Source of the DNA: Nemertoderma westbladi
Taxonomy: Eukaryota; Xenacoelomorpha; Nemertodermatida; Nemertodermatidae
Length of the DNA: 37,958 nt
Direction of reading: 5' to 3'
NCBI GenBank assembly: GCA_032718475.1
Contig: JAUCBJ010007971.1
Coordinates: forward strand, 1-37,958
This document shows positions 1 through 9,110 of the stretch, piece by piece. The notes under the pieces are model-generated. The model did no database searches and was not told the DNA's origin. It saw nothing but the letters and a program-made list of their open reading frames with translations. The translations under genes were made by a program, and so were the position numbers. Every line of letters begins with the position of its first letter. Position 1 is the first letter of the stretch.

Positions 1-632
1 TTTATTAGTTAACAACTCACTAGCTGTTAGTAGATTTGTGGGTCGGAATATTCACGTCAATTCGTGATATTGCCGATGTCAATTTGTGATATTGATTCGT
101 ATTATGTCGATTTATTGTTTGTCTATTAATTAATTTGTTATATCATTTGAATTATTGCGATTTATGTTATTATTATGTTATCGATAAAGATAAAGAGAAT
201 GGATTCAAGTCATTCCGTTGTTGATTAACGTTGGTAGCACAATAACATTGAGGTTGGTGGTCTATAGACTGTACGGTATTGCAACTCATCGCATTGGGGT
301 GTGTGTTACAGTATTGTCATATGACGCCTAATATTAATAGCAAACTAACATATTTTAATACGTGCACAAAATTAATTCCTGTGACATCGGTATCTCGGAT
401 TGTCAGTTTCATAAATCCGACTTCCATAAGTCTCGAATGAATACAGTTTTCAGTTAGACATAAAGACGTAAGCAGTCCAGACACACAACTTAAAGGAACT
501 ATTTATACGGGGTTTCAAATCTGTTTATAGTAACGCCAGTTTTATATGCAACAATAAATTATTCTACGAGTACAAGTAACGGTTACTAGCGCCCGTTTCT
601 TGTATATACAGCTGGTCGTAAGTTTAGGCTCA
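1..632. other. Unassigned AT-rich stretch
   Basis: I see no gene. A phrase reading GTCAATTYGTGATATT occurs twice near positions 55-95. The stretch ends where the truncated non-LTR reading frame of the next feature stops, so the junction between that retroelement and its flank is at about 640-665. Confidence 0.5.
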
Positions 633-2762
633 TTATTTGCAAAATTGAATTGTAGCGCTAACAAACTGATTAGGGGAAATAATTTTAAATTTTTCCAGAT
701 AGGATATTAATTGAGAATATATAACAGATTCATAGATTTTATGAAATACTGAAAGTAAAGAGATGGGCCTATAGTTGGTAGTCAGGAAGGGGTCGCCACC
801 TTTATAAACTGGGATAACTTTGGATACCTTAATAGAATTAGGAAAGTGGCCTTGATTTATGCTTAGATTAATTAGGTAGGCTAAATGAGTTGCTATAATA
901 GGTGCGGCTAATTTAACAAGGTGTACAGGGAAATCGTCATTGGATGAAGCACTGTCGCGTAAAGTAAGTAAATTGTAGTGTACCTCTACAGCGGAAGTTT
1001 CTGTGAGTACAAGAGAGTTAGATTTAGAATGTTGAATATGTCGAGTCGGGCTGCGTGATGTGGTTGGCAGTTTAGAAGCTAATTTTGGTCCTATGGTAGA
1101 AAAGAAATCGTTAAAGTGGTTAGCTATATCAGATGAGGAAGTCACACTATAATTAGAACCGTTGTTAGATATATTTAAACGTTTTGGAACAGAAGATTTA
1201 CTAGATCGGTTAAGTAGATTATTAATAGTTTTCCAGGTTTTGCGCATATTATTTGAATTATTTGTAAACTCCGAAGTATAATATTGTTTCTTGGCAGACC
1301 TAAGTAGACTAGTTAGCTTGTTACGGTATAATTTAAAGATGTTGTGATTTTCAGTGGTTGGGTGTTTGACGGACTTTGCGTAAAGTAAGTTCTTTTTGCG
1401 GATCGCCAATAGTAAACCATTGGATAACCACGGTTTTTTAGAGACTGACTTTTTATTAAGTGCCTTGCGTGGTAGATTTGTGGTACAAGTAGCCGTAAAT
1501 TCTGAGTAGAAGTTATCGAATTTGTCTTTATCAGAAACTGGTACAGTCGAAGTTTTGTAAGTCCACTGCTTATTGTACAGGTCTTTCAGAAATTTGGTTT
1601 TATCGAATTGGCTATAGTCATACACATATTTGGTCTCCGGAGGTCGGAAAAAAGTAGAATAGTTAGAAAGAACGAGAAAAGTTGCTAGATGATCGGATGT
1701 GCCAGTTTCAGTTAGGAAGACACCCGGGGAGCAAATAGATGAATGGATATTAGTAATAACGTGGTCAATGAGGGTCTTAGAGTGAGTAGTTATACGGGTT
1801 GGTTGCTGTATTGTTTGGGTAAAACCGTTAGATGAAATTATATTTAGATAGTCTCGGGCATTGGATTTGGTTGACTTTATGAGGTCTATATTTATATCAC
1901 CAGTAATAATTACATCATGTTTAGTAGCTGCCAGTTTTGTTAAGGAGTCATTTAGTTTAGTAGCAAATGAGTCGTAAGATATTTCGTCGGGACGATAGAT
2001 ACAACCTATAATTAGTGGTCTACTCGGATGTGGACGAGAAATTTCTACCCAGGAGTTTTCCGGACCAGGAAAGTGTAGATCAGGACGTTCGACCATCTCC
2101 AGTTCACTCCGGACATAGATCGCTGTGCCTCCCCTGGTCAGCTTACCATACTCCCGGAAGTCACATACAGGGTTCTTATAACCATCAATGCATATGTTGT
2201 TAATGGGGTGGTCCTTAGTGAGGAAAGTTTCGGAAAATGACAAAATATCGAATTTGTTATTGAGCGTTGATAAGAAATCTGTAACTGCCGTAAAATTTGA
2301 ATTTAGACTCCTGCAATTTAAATGAAAGACAGAGAAAGATGGGTTGGTAGTCTCACTAGTGAAAGTGTTGTTAAATTTTGCTTCATTGTAATAGTTGCCA
2401 ATAATTAAGTTTGAATTAACATTATCATCGGGATTAATAGAACTAAATATGTTGCCAGTAGCTTTATAATCAGAATCTGAAATGTCCTCGCTATTTTCAG
2501 AACAGAATATATCAAGGTCATCATTAGATACAGGGTAAAAAGGAAATATACCTGCGTAACAAAAATTACAAAAATGTATTAGATTGTTCCCAGAGTTATT
2601 TGAAAAATCCTGGGCATCTAAGAATGAACCACATTGTCGATGGTAGTGCGTATTGCATAAGTTACAGAGGAATACTAGATCAAAATGATAAAATTTAGAA
2701 AAACAGAAACCACAATTACAGTCAACACGGTCAGGGGGTGGGTTGTATCGCTGGCCGGACAT
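633..2762 (-). pseudogene. Non-LTR retrotransposon protein: PHD-like finger, APE endonuclease, truncated RT
   Basis: The 709-residue frame begins at an ATG. Residues 17-68 show a C4HC3 spacing typical of a PHD finger: C17-x2-C20, C33-x2-C36, H41-x2-C44, C65-x2-C68. Residues 143-370 are an APE-like endonuclease with HLNCRSL (N149), FSETFL (E178), GDINIDL (D289, N291), LIDH (D333) and TSDH (D357, H358), so all expected catalytic residues are present. RT begins near residue 590 and includes the early motif TNYRPISLL and SPNQF at 697. It then turns into unrelated residues and stops, before the RT motif that carries the first catalytic aspartate. The product could cut DNA but not copy RNA. In family terms it resembles the CR1/L2/Rex1 group. 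In that group PHD-like fingers usually sit in ORF1, so having finger and endonuclease in one frame is a point of interest. The clade call is an inference. Confidence 0.85.
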
Positions 2763-3057
2763 GCAATTTGTACAGGGACTTGCCTAGACTAGGAGGACTT
2801 CGGTGTTTAGATTAGGTTCCCCAGCAGATTGGTAGGTAATAAACATTATTACCTTAATAATAGGTAATCTACTTGGTGGATATCATAAGTTGATAAATGG
2901 TTCGGTATTAAAGAAGAAAATGATATGAAAATATGATAGGAAATGTTATAATGAGATGATATAAAGAAATGTATTAATAATTCGATATACCAAATAATAT
3001 AACCAAGAAATATGATTAGTAAAGTTTATGAATAAGAATAATTTGACCGGGAACTTA
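2763..3057. other. AT-rich spacer between two minus-strand frames
   Basis: No coding sequence is evident. On the minus strand a GTAAGT donor-like site lies at 3058-3053 and a CCTCCTAG acceptor-like site ends at 2789. The spacer could therefore be an intron of about 270 nt joining the polyprotein upstream to the PHD-endonuclease frame downstream. That is speculative, because the acceptor is weak. Confidence 0.25.
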
Positions 3058-3718
3058 CATGGCCTATAGTATGTGCAGTAAGGCCTACAGAAGTCCTCCA
3101 AGAAGTCCTCCCCGCGGCTACCGTACCTTCGATCGGCAGTTACATCCCGTCGGGAGGTTTCTCTTCGATCCCCTCTCCTATTCTCGTCCTCGTTCCGGTA
3201 CGCCCTGTACCCCTCTCTCGGCATATAGTACACCTCGCCAGGTCGTGTTTCTCCGGGACGCTGGCAATCTCCTGGAGTTCGACCCCACCGACTCTCCAAC
3301 TCCATCTCTACTACCAACGGCTCGCTATGTGTCCTCGCTCTCATGTCGCTCGCAACGACACTTCTTCTACTCTCTTCTCTTCTTCTCTCTGTGCAGTGTA
3401 GCGTCCCCGCTCTTGAGATCTCTCGTCGACCTCCCGGTTAAACTCCACTGTTCTTCTTCCCTCTTCTGACCGGGCTCGACGTCTCGTCGCTCGCCCTCTC
3501 GCGACGCCAACCTCTCTCTCTCTACCCGGTCGCATGCCGCTGGGGATATTCGTAATCCCCCTACTATTCTCCATCGCCGGGTGCTGCGGTTCACCTAATT
3601 TGCCCCATGCATTATCCGCCGACGCCTGTGGGAGACTCTCTGCCCCCCCCCCCCCTCTCGCTGCTAATCTCTCGTTGTGGGGCTCCTGCAGCCCCCCCCC
3701 CCCCCCCCCACTCGCCAC
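2946..3718 (-). pseudogene. C-terminal part of unrecognised Arg/Gly-rich polyprotein (frame-shifted)
   Basis: Two overlapping frames continue the Arg-rich composition of the frames at higher coordinates. 3718-3341 is one frame. 3344 to about 3059 is another, and the remaining codons to 2946 lie beyond a donor-like GTAAGT and are hydrophobic and unlike the rest. The frame switch at about 3700 coincides with an 18-base C run (3692-3709), so a length change there, real or a sequencing error, explains it. A second switch lies near 3341-3400. The peptide is rich in R, E and G and ends with a Cys/Tyr-rich stretch (DFCRPYCTYYRPC). I do not recognise the family. Confidence 0.4.
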
Positions 3719-4603
3719 CTATCGCTTCACTATCTCTTGCTTCGCTTCTACGCCCCCCTCTAGTCGACGCACTATCTCTACTGCGGCTGGGTCTATTTAC
3801 CCCCACCTCTCCCTCTATCATTGCGTGGCCTGGCAGGCTCCAGTCGGGTTGACTCACCCCTGCTACTCCCTGCGTATTAACTACGTGGCCTACCAGGCTC
3901 CCGTCGGGGTGTCTCACCCCCATTACCCCCCGCGTACTGATTATGTGGCCTGGCAGGCCCTTATTGGCCGCGCCACCTATATCTGCTGCGTTTATATTAA
4001 TAGCACCATTATCAATATTATTTTCCAAATTATTTAAATTATTAGAGATATTCTGTACTGAATTCGGATTATTATTTAAATCATTTTGTATATTTGGATT
4101 AGAATCGGGATTATTTTGTTCGTTTGAATGAGAATTATTATTTAGATTATTTTGTGTATTTTGTGTATTTGGGTTATTTAAATTAGGATCGTTCGGATTT
4201 AAATTATTGTTACCGGGCAAAATATTATTTCCTGCAATGAAAGTTTGATTAGGGTTCTCTACTACGGTACTATTAATATTAACGCCCTCTAGCGTATTAT
4301 TATTACCCCCCCCCCCCCCCCCCCCGCCCGTACGGTTACACCAGTCTTGGGTCTGTCGTCCGTTCCCTGTAAGTGGTGTATTAACAAACGTTTCCATAAC
4401 CTCTGGCTCCTCATAAATACTACCCGAGCCAGCCTCACTCTCTGATAGCCCCAACTGCGCCAGTTCTAATCGGCGTTTTTGTTTGGCCTGATATTGCATA
4501 AGCCCCCTTAACCGGGCATGCATATCATCCCGCATACGTTTTCCCGCTCTCTCCCTCTCTCTATCCTCTCGCAAACTCTGGTTCGCCAACTCTGTTTCTC
4601 TCG
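3612..4603 (-). pseudogene. Middle part of unrecognised polyprotein: Asn-rich tract and 20-residue repeats
   Basis: The frame runs 4589-3612 and opens with an Arg/Glu-rich helical segment that continues the coiled coil of the frame above it after a one-base shift near 4605-4640. There follow an 8-Gly run coded by a 20-base homopolymer (4306-4325), about 90 residues dominated by Asn (roughly 4020-4290), then an imperfect repeat of about 20 residues with core LPGH..ST.GV.GV..PD. That repeat is coded by 60-bp DNA units starting near 3822, 3882 and 3942. The frame ends in a Gly-rich tail beside a 13-base C run. No enzyme motif is visible. A Gag-like or ORF1-like structural role is only a guess from composition and from the retroelement next door. 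Confidence 0.4.
3822..3965. repeat. 60-bp tandem repeat, about 2.4 units, coding
   Basis: Units start near 3822, 3882 and 3942. Each opens with GTGGCCT(G/A)(G/C)CAGGC followed by a TCACCCC block. On the minus strand they code the imperfect 20-residue repeats of the unrecognised polyprotein. Confidence 0.75.
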
Positions 4604-5701
4604 CTACCCGCTCTCTACGCTCGCTTCTCGCTCTCTATGCTCATTCATCTCTCTCGTCTCTCGCTCCTTACGCTCGTTCTCTACCCTCATTTCTCGCTCT
4701 TTGCGCTCCTCTTTCTCCCTCTCTTCTCGCTCTTTGCGCTCCTCTTTCTCCCTCTCTTCTTGCTCCCTACAGTTCCTGGCCACCCTCTCGGCTCTCTCTC
4801 TACACTCCCTCGCTAACTCTCTCTCTTTCTCCAGCAACGCAGTTCCCTCATCCAACTGCCTCTCTAATTCTTTCTGGTCTAGCGCCACTATATCTAATTG
4901 ACACGCCAGATCTTTCTCTAACACCCTTCTTGCTTTTGCGGAGGATGTAGCGGACTTGTCGGTCGTGACGGACTCCCGTCTCCTCTCTGTCCTACTAATT
5001 TCCCCCCGCTTTCTGGGGTTCTCGCTAACCGACGAGACCGAATCCTCGGGGTTAACCTCGGATTCGCCCTCATGCGGGTCTGCCCAACCCACTAACTTAA
5101 TTCCCCTAGCATCCACTAAATACGGCCCTACGTACACTACTTGGGGCTCCATAATCCCGGACCGCCACAGTTCAAATAGTTCGGTGGCGATCCCCCTTGC
5201 TCTCTCACTGGCTAGTTCTCCCTGCCCGAAACGAACTAGGTATCTGAAATGTTTATTCGACTCACCTAGTCGCTGGCTCAACTTCCCCTGGTCTACCTTT
5301 GCTCCCTCTCTGGCCTCCTTGAGCTGTTTCTTTGTGGCGTTGTAGGCCCGTCGAAGCCGATCGCTGGTTCCGACATCCCCATCACCGACATCTCCTCCTC
5401 CTCTCCTGGTTCGGCGTCGTACTGGCGGCCCCACCGTCGCCTTTCCGGTGGGCCGTCCGTCGCCCTTGGCCTGTGGCTGGCCGGCGACTTCGGCACTTCG
5501 ACCGCCGTCGTGCGTCGACTCATCCCCTCCTTGTGGTAGACGGCCGCCCTCCGCTTGGGCTGCCGGATCGTTTCTCATCGGCGAATCCAGCGTTGCGGGT
5601 CGATACCGTCGCATCGCGGCCTCGCGAATCTTTTCGTTGGTATCGTCCGGGGTCCGTGGCGGTGTTCTCTCTCTCTCTAGATCTCGGGGCTCTGCGCTCA
5701 T
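4604..5701 (-). CDS. N-terminal part of unrecognised polyprotein: basic region and long coiled coil
   Basis: The 365-residue frame starts at an ATG (MSAEPRDLERERTPP). Residues 1-110 are basic and low in hydrophobics. Residues about 115-200 look globular (AYNATKKQLKEA, then YVGPYLVDARGIKLVGW). Residues about 245-365 form a long Glu/Arg/Lys helix with repeated EEREKEERKER units, which predicts a coiled coil. The stop at 4604-4606 comes in the repeat, and the same composition resumes at once in another frame, so this is the front of one longer protein broken by a frameshift. The layout (globular part, charged coiled coil, low-complexity tail) parallels the first gag frame of the BEL element at 30488-31900, but I see no sequence match between them. 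Family unknown. Confidence 0.45.
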   Translation of the reverse strand: MSAEPRDLERERTPPRTPDDTNEKIREAAMRRYRPATLDSPMRNDPAAQAEGGRLPQGGDESTHDGGRSAEVAGQPQAKGDGRPTGKATVGPPVRRRTRRGGGDVGDGDVGTSDRLRRAYNATKKQLKEAREGAKVDQGKLSQRLGESNKHFRYLVRFGQGELASERARGIATELFELWRSGIMEPQVVYVGPYLVDARGIKLVGWADPHEGESEVNPEDSVSSVSENPRKRGEISRTERRRESVTTDKSATSSAKARRVLEKDLACQLDIVALDQKELERQLDEGTALLEKERELARECRERAERVARNCREQEEREKEERKEREEREKEERKEREMRVENERKERETREMNEHREREASVESG

Positions 5702-5756
5702 CTTTAACTTTCTACTAACTCTTGGTGGCTGGCAGTCACAGTTTAGCAGTTCCTAG

Positions 5757-6211
5757 ATTTTCGTACTGTGACGGGATCAGGGGATCCCGACTGGTTTATT
5801 GCGTTTCGCGTCACCGTGTAATTGAGAAGAAGATAATAGTTTGTTGTTGTTCTGATATTGATATAGACTAGTTGATATACTGATATAAGATATAATAGCA
5901 CAGTTGATGGTATTGCACAATTGGTTGATAGTGTAATATATAATTGTTGTACCGGTAATGATGGTGATGGTACGAAAATGTCACCGATCTGCACTGGATG
6001 ACTGGAATATCTGAACTGACTGGTATTATGCAATATAATATATTGGTCACTCCTACAGTACTTTGGCCTTACTATCTAGTGGATGCTCTCCTCGCCCCCA
6101 TTGGCTAATATTCTAATTCTCAGCTCCCACCTCTGTGGGAGTGCTTCCCCCCCCCCCCCCCCCCCCCCCGCTGCTGTTACTTCCCCTCTCGAGGTAGTTT
6201 GACCTCTAACC
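5757..6211. other. Unassigned spacer with a 23-base poly(C) run
   Basis: AT-rich DNA with no convincing gene. It contains an uninterrupted run of 23 C at 6147-6169. The right edge is the left target-site duplication of the next insertion. Confidence 0.5.
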
Positions 6212-6802
6212 TCTTTTGTGTGGGAAACGTAAGGGAAAGGCATGGGCAGCCTTGAATAGGATTTCCAGGATTTGGAAGTCACCGAGAATTAATCGGAAAC
6301 TTAAGGTCCGATTATTTAGAGCAGCAGTAGTTCCAGTACTCCTCTACGGGAGTCCATGCTGGGCTCTAACTGCTGAGGACACCAAATCTCTGGATGGCAC
6401 ATTCACAAGAATGCTACGCCGGGTTCATTGTATCAAGTACAATGCACACATCTCCAACCAGACACTATATAACATTGGAGGTGTCTCATTGGTTCCCCCA
6501 AGCTTGACACTAGAACAAAATCGCCTCCGCTTTGCAGGACATTGCTTTCGCCGTGATGACCAGCCAGTGCATAATCTTGTACTTTGGTAGCCTCATGGAG
6601 TGAATAAGCATGGTGGACAGCCCATGACTTTCTTGAGACGCATCTTAAAGGACACTGGCCTTAAAGATGCGGATGATCTAGCAAATGTCATGGCTGATAG
6701 GGAGTTGTGGCGGTGCAATTTTGTTGACAAGCCTGCACAGCATTCTTAAAAATGCAGCTGCAATGCAGCATGCCGATCCTAGTAGTAGTAGTCTTTTGTG
6801 TG
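6212..6802 (+). mobile_element. 5'-truncated RTE-like non-LTR insertion with target-site duplication
   Basis: Positions about 6227-6791 match the 3' end of the larger plus-strand RTE-like element (21376-21940) almost base for base. It codes the RT C-terminal region (RAAVVPVLLYGSPCWAL and QNRLRFAGHCFRR) and ends with the same short 3' UTR and a (TAG)4 tail at 6780-6791. A TGG-to-TAG change at about 6587-6589 stops the frame early compared with the longer copy. The 11-bp sequence TCTTTTGTGTG occurs at 6212-6222 and again at 6792-6802, directly flanking the copy. This is the signature of target-primed reverse transcription followed by 5' truncation. The few substitutions between the copies suggest it is fairly young. 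Confidence 0.9.
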
Positions 6803-7189
6803 TGGCCTTCGGGGCCGTATGTTGTCCCCATTATTGGGCGTGATACGAGATTAATTGTGATTAACCTCGTATCCCCAATATTGTTGAAAAGGCCCCACTT
6901 CCCAACTTTATGGGGATAGTGAGGCGGAATTGAATCTGCTCACATTTTTGGAATCAACATGGTCGATTACGTGAAAAAATTCGAGCAGAATTTTTGTTTC
7001 GAAATTTAAAGGAAAATACAGCTATTTTTCAAAATTTTATTTTCATAATGTTAATAAATAATTCAGCTTTAAATTAATTGGATTTTATAAATACGGTACG
7101 CTGGTAAATACAGCTGGTATATGTGTGTAAAATAATGTTGGTAGAATATTATTATAATTATTATTTGAATAAGTACTATATATTCGTAC
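6803..7189. other. Unassigned intergenic or intronic DNA
   Basis: A modest inverted pair (ATACGAG...CTCGTAT) lies at about 6841-6872. The rest is AT-rich with no gene visible. If the exon at 7190-7303 is real, its downstream intron begins at 7189. Confidence 0.4.
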
Positions 7190-7303
7190 CTGTTGTTGTT
7201 GGATCTGTAGTCCAACCTGTGGTTGTAGAAACTGTAGTTGTAGCTGTGGTTGTAGGAACTGTAGTTGGAGCTGTGGTTGTAGGAATTGTAGTTGGAGCTG
7301 AAA
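7190..7303 (-). CDS. Candidate exon coding a Thr/Pro-rich mucin-like linker
   Basis: On the minus strand TATATTTCAG precedes position 7303 and GGTACG follows position 7190, giving an acceptor and a donor. A second CAG six bases in would start the exon at 7297. Either choice gives a length divisible by three (114 or 108 nt) with phase 1 at both ends. The open frame codes about 36 residues, about 21 of them Thr, in TTTAPTTVPTTT-like repeats with one Gly-Trp. Such segments are usually O-glycosylated linkers in extracellular proteins. The same strand and the same 1-1 phase as the FN2 exon at 15727-15933 suggest one gene. The DNA is internally repetitive, so a non-coding minisatellite is the alternative. 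Confidence 0.55.
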
Positions 7304-7690
7304 CTGAAATATATAAAATGTAAATAAAACATATTAGAACAGAATTGTAATATTATTCGTTATAGTAGTAATTATGTTATATATAAAGTAAATTGTAAAT
7401 GTATTGCCACTCTCAGTTAAACCCACCAGCTGGAGAAGAATGTGCGGATGCGAAATCCAGGAATCGCTTTTGTAGAGTCGCCAAGCGGAAGGATGAGTTA
7501 GAATGGGTAATTAACTCGCCCTTCTTCGACCCAGGCAGCCCAGTAAATGTCCCATTCTCTCGCACCGAAGTTGAGCTTTGTATAAATAAACTGTTCGCGT
7601 TATTTTCAAATTTTGGTGGCGGGCATATATAAAAATAAACTTTAATGAACGATTATTCCCAAAAGTCCTGGACACCGTGTGAAAAACCCG
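7304..7690. other. Unassigned stretch with a short plus-strand open frame
   Basis: A plus-strand frame at 7399-7632 codes 77 residues with three Cys. It follows an acceptor-like CACTCTCAG (7419-7427), and a GTAATT donor-like site lies near 7506. I do not recognise the peptide and cannot show it is coding. Confidence 0.25.
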
Positions 7691-7694
7691 GAAC

Positions 7695-7790
7695 GATAAA
7701 CCGACCTGGTAGCTAAGTGGTATTAAAACATCTAAATGTAGTAGCACTGAGTATGTTATTGGGCCGTTTCGACTGAGACATACATGTAAA
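7695..7790 (+). repeat. tRNA-like segment (possible SINE head or tRNA relic)
   Basis: TAGCTAAGTGG at 7710-7720 fits the RNA polymerase III A box. GTTTCGACTGA at 7766-7776 is close to the B box GGTTCGANTCC, 45 nt downstream. The stems of a functional tRNA are not convincing, so this looks like a tRNA-derived SINE head or a decayed tRNA. Confidence 0.35.
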
Positions 7791-8134
7791 ACTGTAAAGC
7801 TTCCATGTGACCCATTTATTTATTATATTAAGCAGGAATTGCACAAAGTAAGTACTGTATATTCTACATAAATTATTAACATTGGGTTGCTTGTAGAATA
7901 GTCGTAGTCTGTCCTAGTGTCCAGAATAGCTCAACTGTCCTCGTGTTCAGTCTTCTTATATTTTATTCTTCTACATCTTTAATTTCGTCTGTTCTATTGA
8001 TTCACAACAATATATATATACATATAAGCAACTGGCTGCTCCTATAGGCGCACATAGAGCAAAAACACCACCATCACCAATGATAATTGATGTTAACGAC
8101 GTATTGACTAACAGGGGGTTGTTATGTATATATT
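7791..8134. other. Unassigned spacer
   Basis: AT-rich with a short (TA)n stretch near 8010. No coding or structural signal until the inverted repeat that begins at 8135. Confidence 0.4.
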
Positions 8135-8275
8135 AACTTAAAGGAAGAACAGGAGTCTTACACCCCCAATAATTTTATTACTTTTATGTAATTACTCTCT
8201 TATTACTTTTTATTACTTGTTATTTTATACCCCCATTTTATTGGGGGTGTAAGAGTCATGTTCTTCCTTTAAGTT
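8135..8275. repeat. 141-bp foldback with 38-bp arms
   Basis: The arms are 8135-8172 and 8238-8275. They are reverse complements at 36 of 38 positions and are separated by 65 AT-rich bases. Each arm contains the block CTTACACCCCCAATAA. The inner edge coincides with the end of recognisable endonuclease coding in the CR1-like remnant. It could be a small inverted-repeat element (MITE) that landed there, or a snap-back rearrangement at the truncation point. Confidence 0.85.
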
Positions 8276-8869
8276 CATCCACTGTACTACATCCACTGTA
8301 CTACAAGAACTAAATTGATTCTGCCAAACATATGAATTCAGATACGATGAAAAACTTACATAATCGGCATTTTTAAAATCATAGTAACCAAAATATTTGG
8401 TGCTATCGGCTTCATCATTGCCGCGTAAATTGAAAGTAAGACTATTATGGTCACTACTAGAGAAAGGTTCAATTACATTAACATTACTGATGTAGAGGTC
8501 ATCAGTGGAAAAAATTAAATCTAGAATATTGTCAGGGTCCTGGCGTGTAGGTTTATCAACATATTGGGTCAAACCAGCTTCTAAAAACACATTGGAAAAA
8601 GACTCATAAATACCAGTATGTGGAAAAGTAAAATTGCACCAGTTAAAATCCGGTAAATTAAAATCTCCAAAAACAATGGCAGGGTAGCTAACATCGCACA
8701 ATTCAGACAAACAAGAGCAAAACAAATTATTATATTCCAGATAACTACTACTTGACCAAGTCAAGATATCATCTGTAGTATGATAAGCACATATTAAACG
8801 AGAGGGACTCTTACCAATTAAATCGACTACTATAATTTCACAGTCAGAAAACATTTCGGGAATGCACAC
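8225..8869 (-). pseudogene. CR1-like ORF2: second half of the endonuclease domain
   Basis: The frame codes the C-terminal part of an APE-type endonuclease: FGDFNLPDFNW, then KPTRQ, ILDLIFS and SSDHNSL, which supply the metal-binding Asp/Asn and the final Asp-His pair. The usual linker to RT begins and is then lost at the 8238-8275 inverted repeat, so no RT remains. It overlaps the previous piece (8844-9110) in a different frame. The break lies at 8844-8870 in the segment that normally holds the GGG(V/A)AIYV block, suggesting a frameshift with a small deletion. Confidence 0.8.
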
Positions 8870-9110
8870 TCATACACACTTTATTGAATTTTTCACCAAA
8901 ATCCTTCCTAAACACTTGGTAATTGTGATAAGTACAATTAATCATACTATCAGTAACTGTATTGTTGAGCCAAGACTCCGTGACACCTATAATGTCATAT
9001 TTAGAACTGTTAAGTAAAAATTCAAACTCAGACAATTTATTCTTTAAAGAACGGCTGTTAAATACGAGACAGTCCAACAAAGGATTTCTAGTTATAGTGG
9101 CCTCCCCCAC
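8844..9110 (-). pseudogene. CR1-like ORF2: first half of the endonuclease domain
   Basis: The peptide carries LVFNSRSLKNK (active-site Asn) and IIGVTESWL (active-site Glu), the first two APE endonuclease motifs. The frame opens at once after the ORF1 stop: the TAG at 9112-9110 shares its last base with a GTG codon, and no ATG is present. If the order is original, ORF2 would be made by reinitiation or readthrough. If not, the start was lost. The frame is lost near 8850 before the third endonuclease motif. Confidence 0.75.

Noticed and set aside
3059-5718. Several long plus-strand frames (for example 3534-4037, 5332-5718)
   Set aside because: They are antisense shadows of the Arg/Glu-rich minus-strand frames and poly(C) tracts, with low-complexity Ser/Pro/Leu content.
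7123-7323. Plus-strand Val-rich frame
   Set aside because: It is the antisense of the Thr-rich exon candidate, and splice signals support the minus strand.
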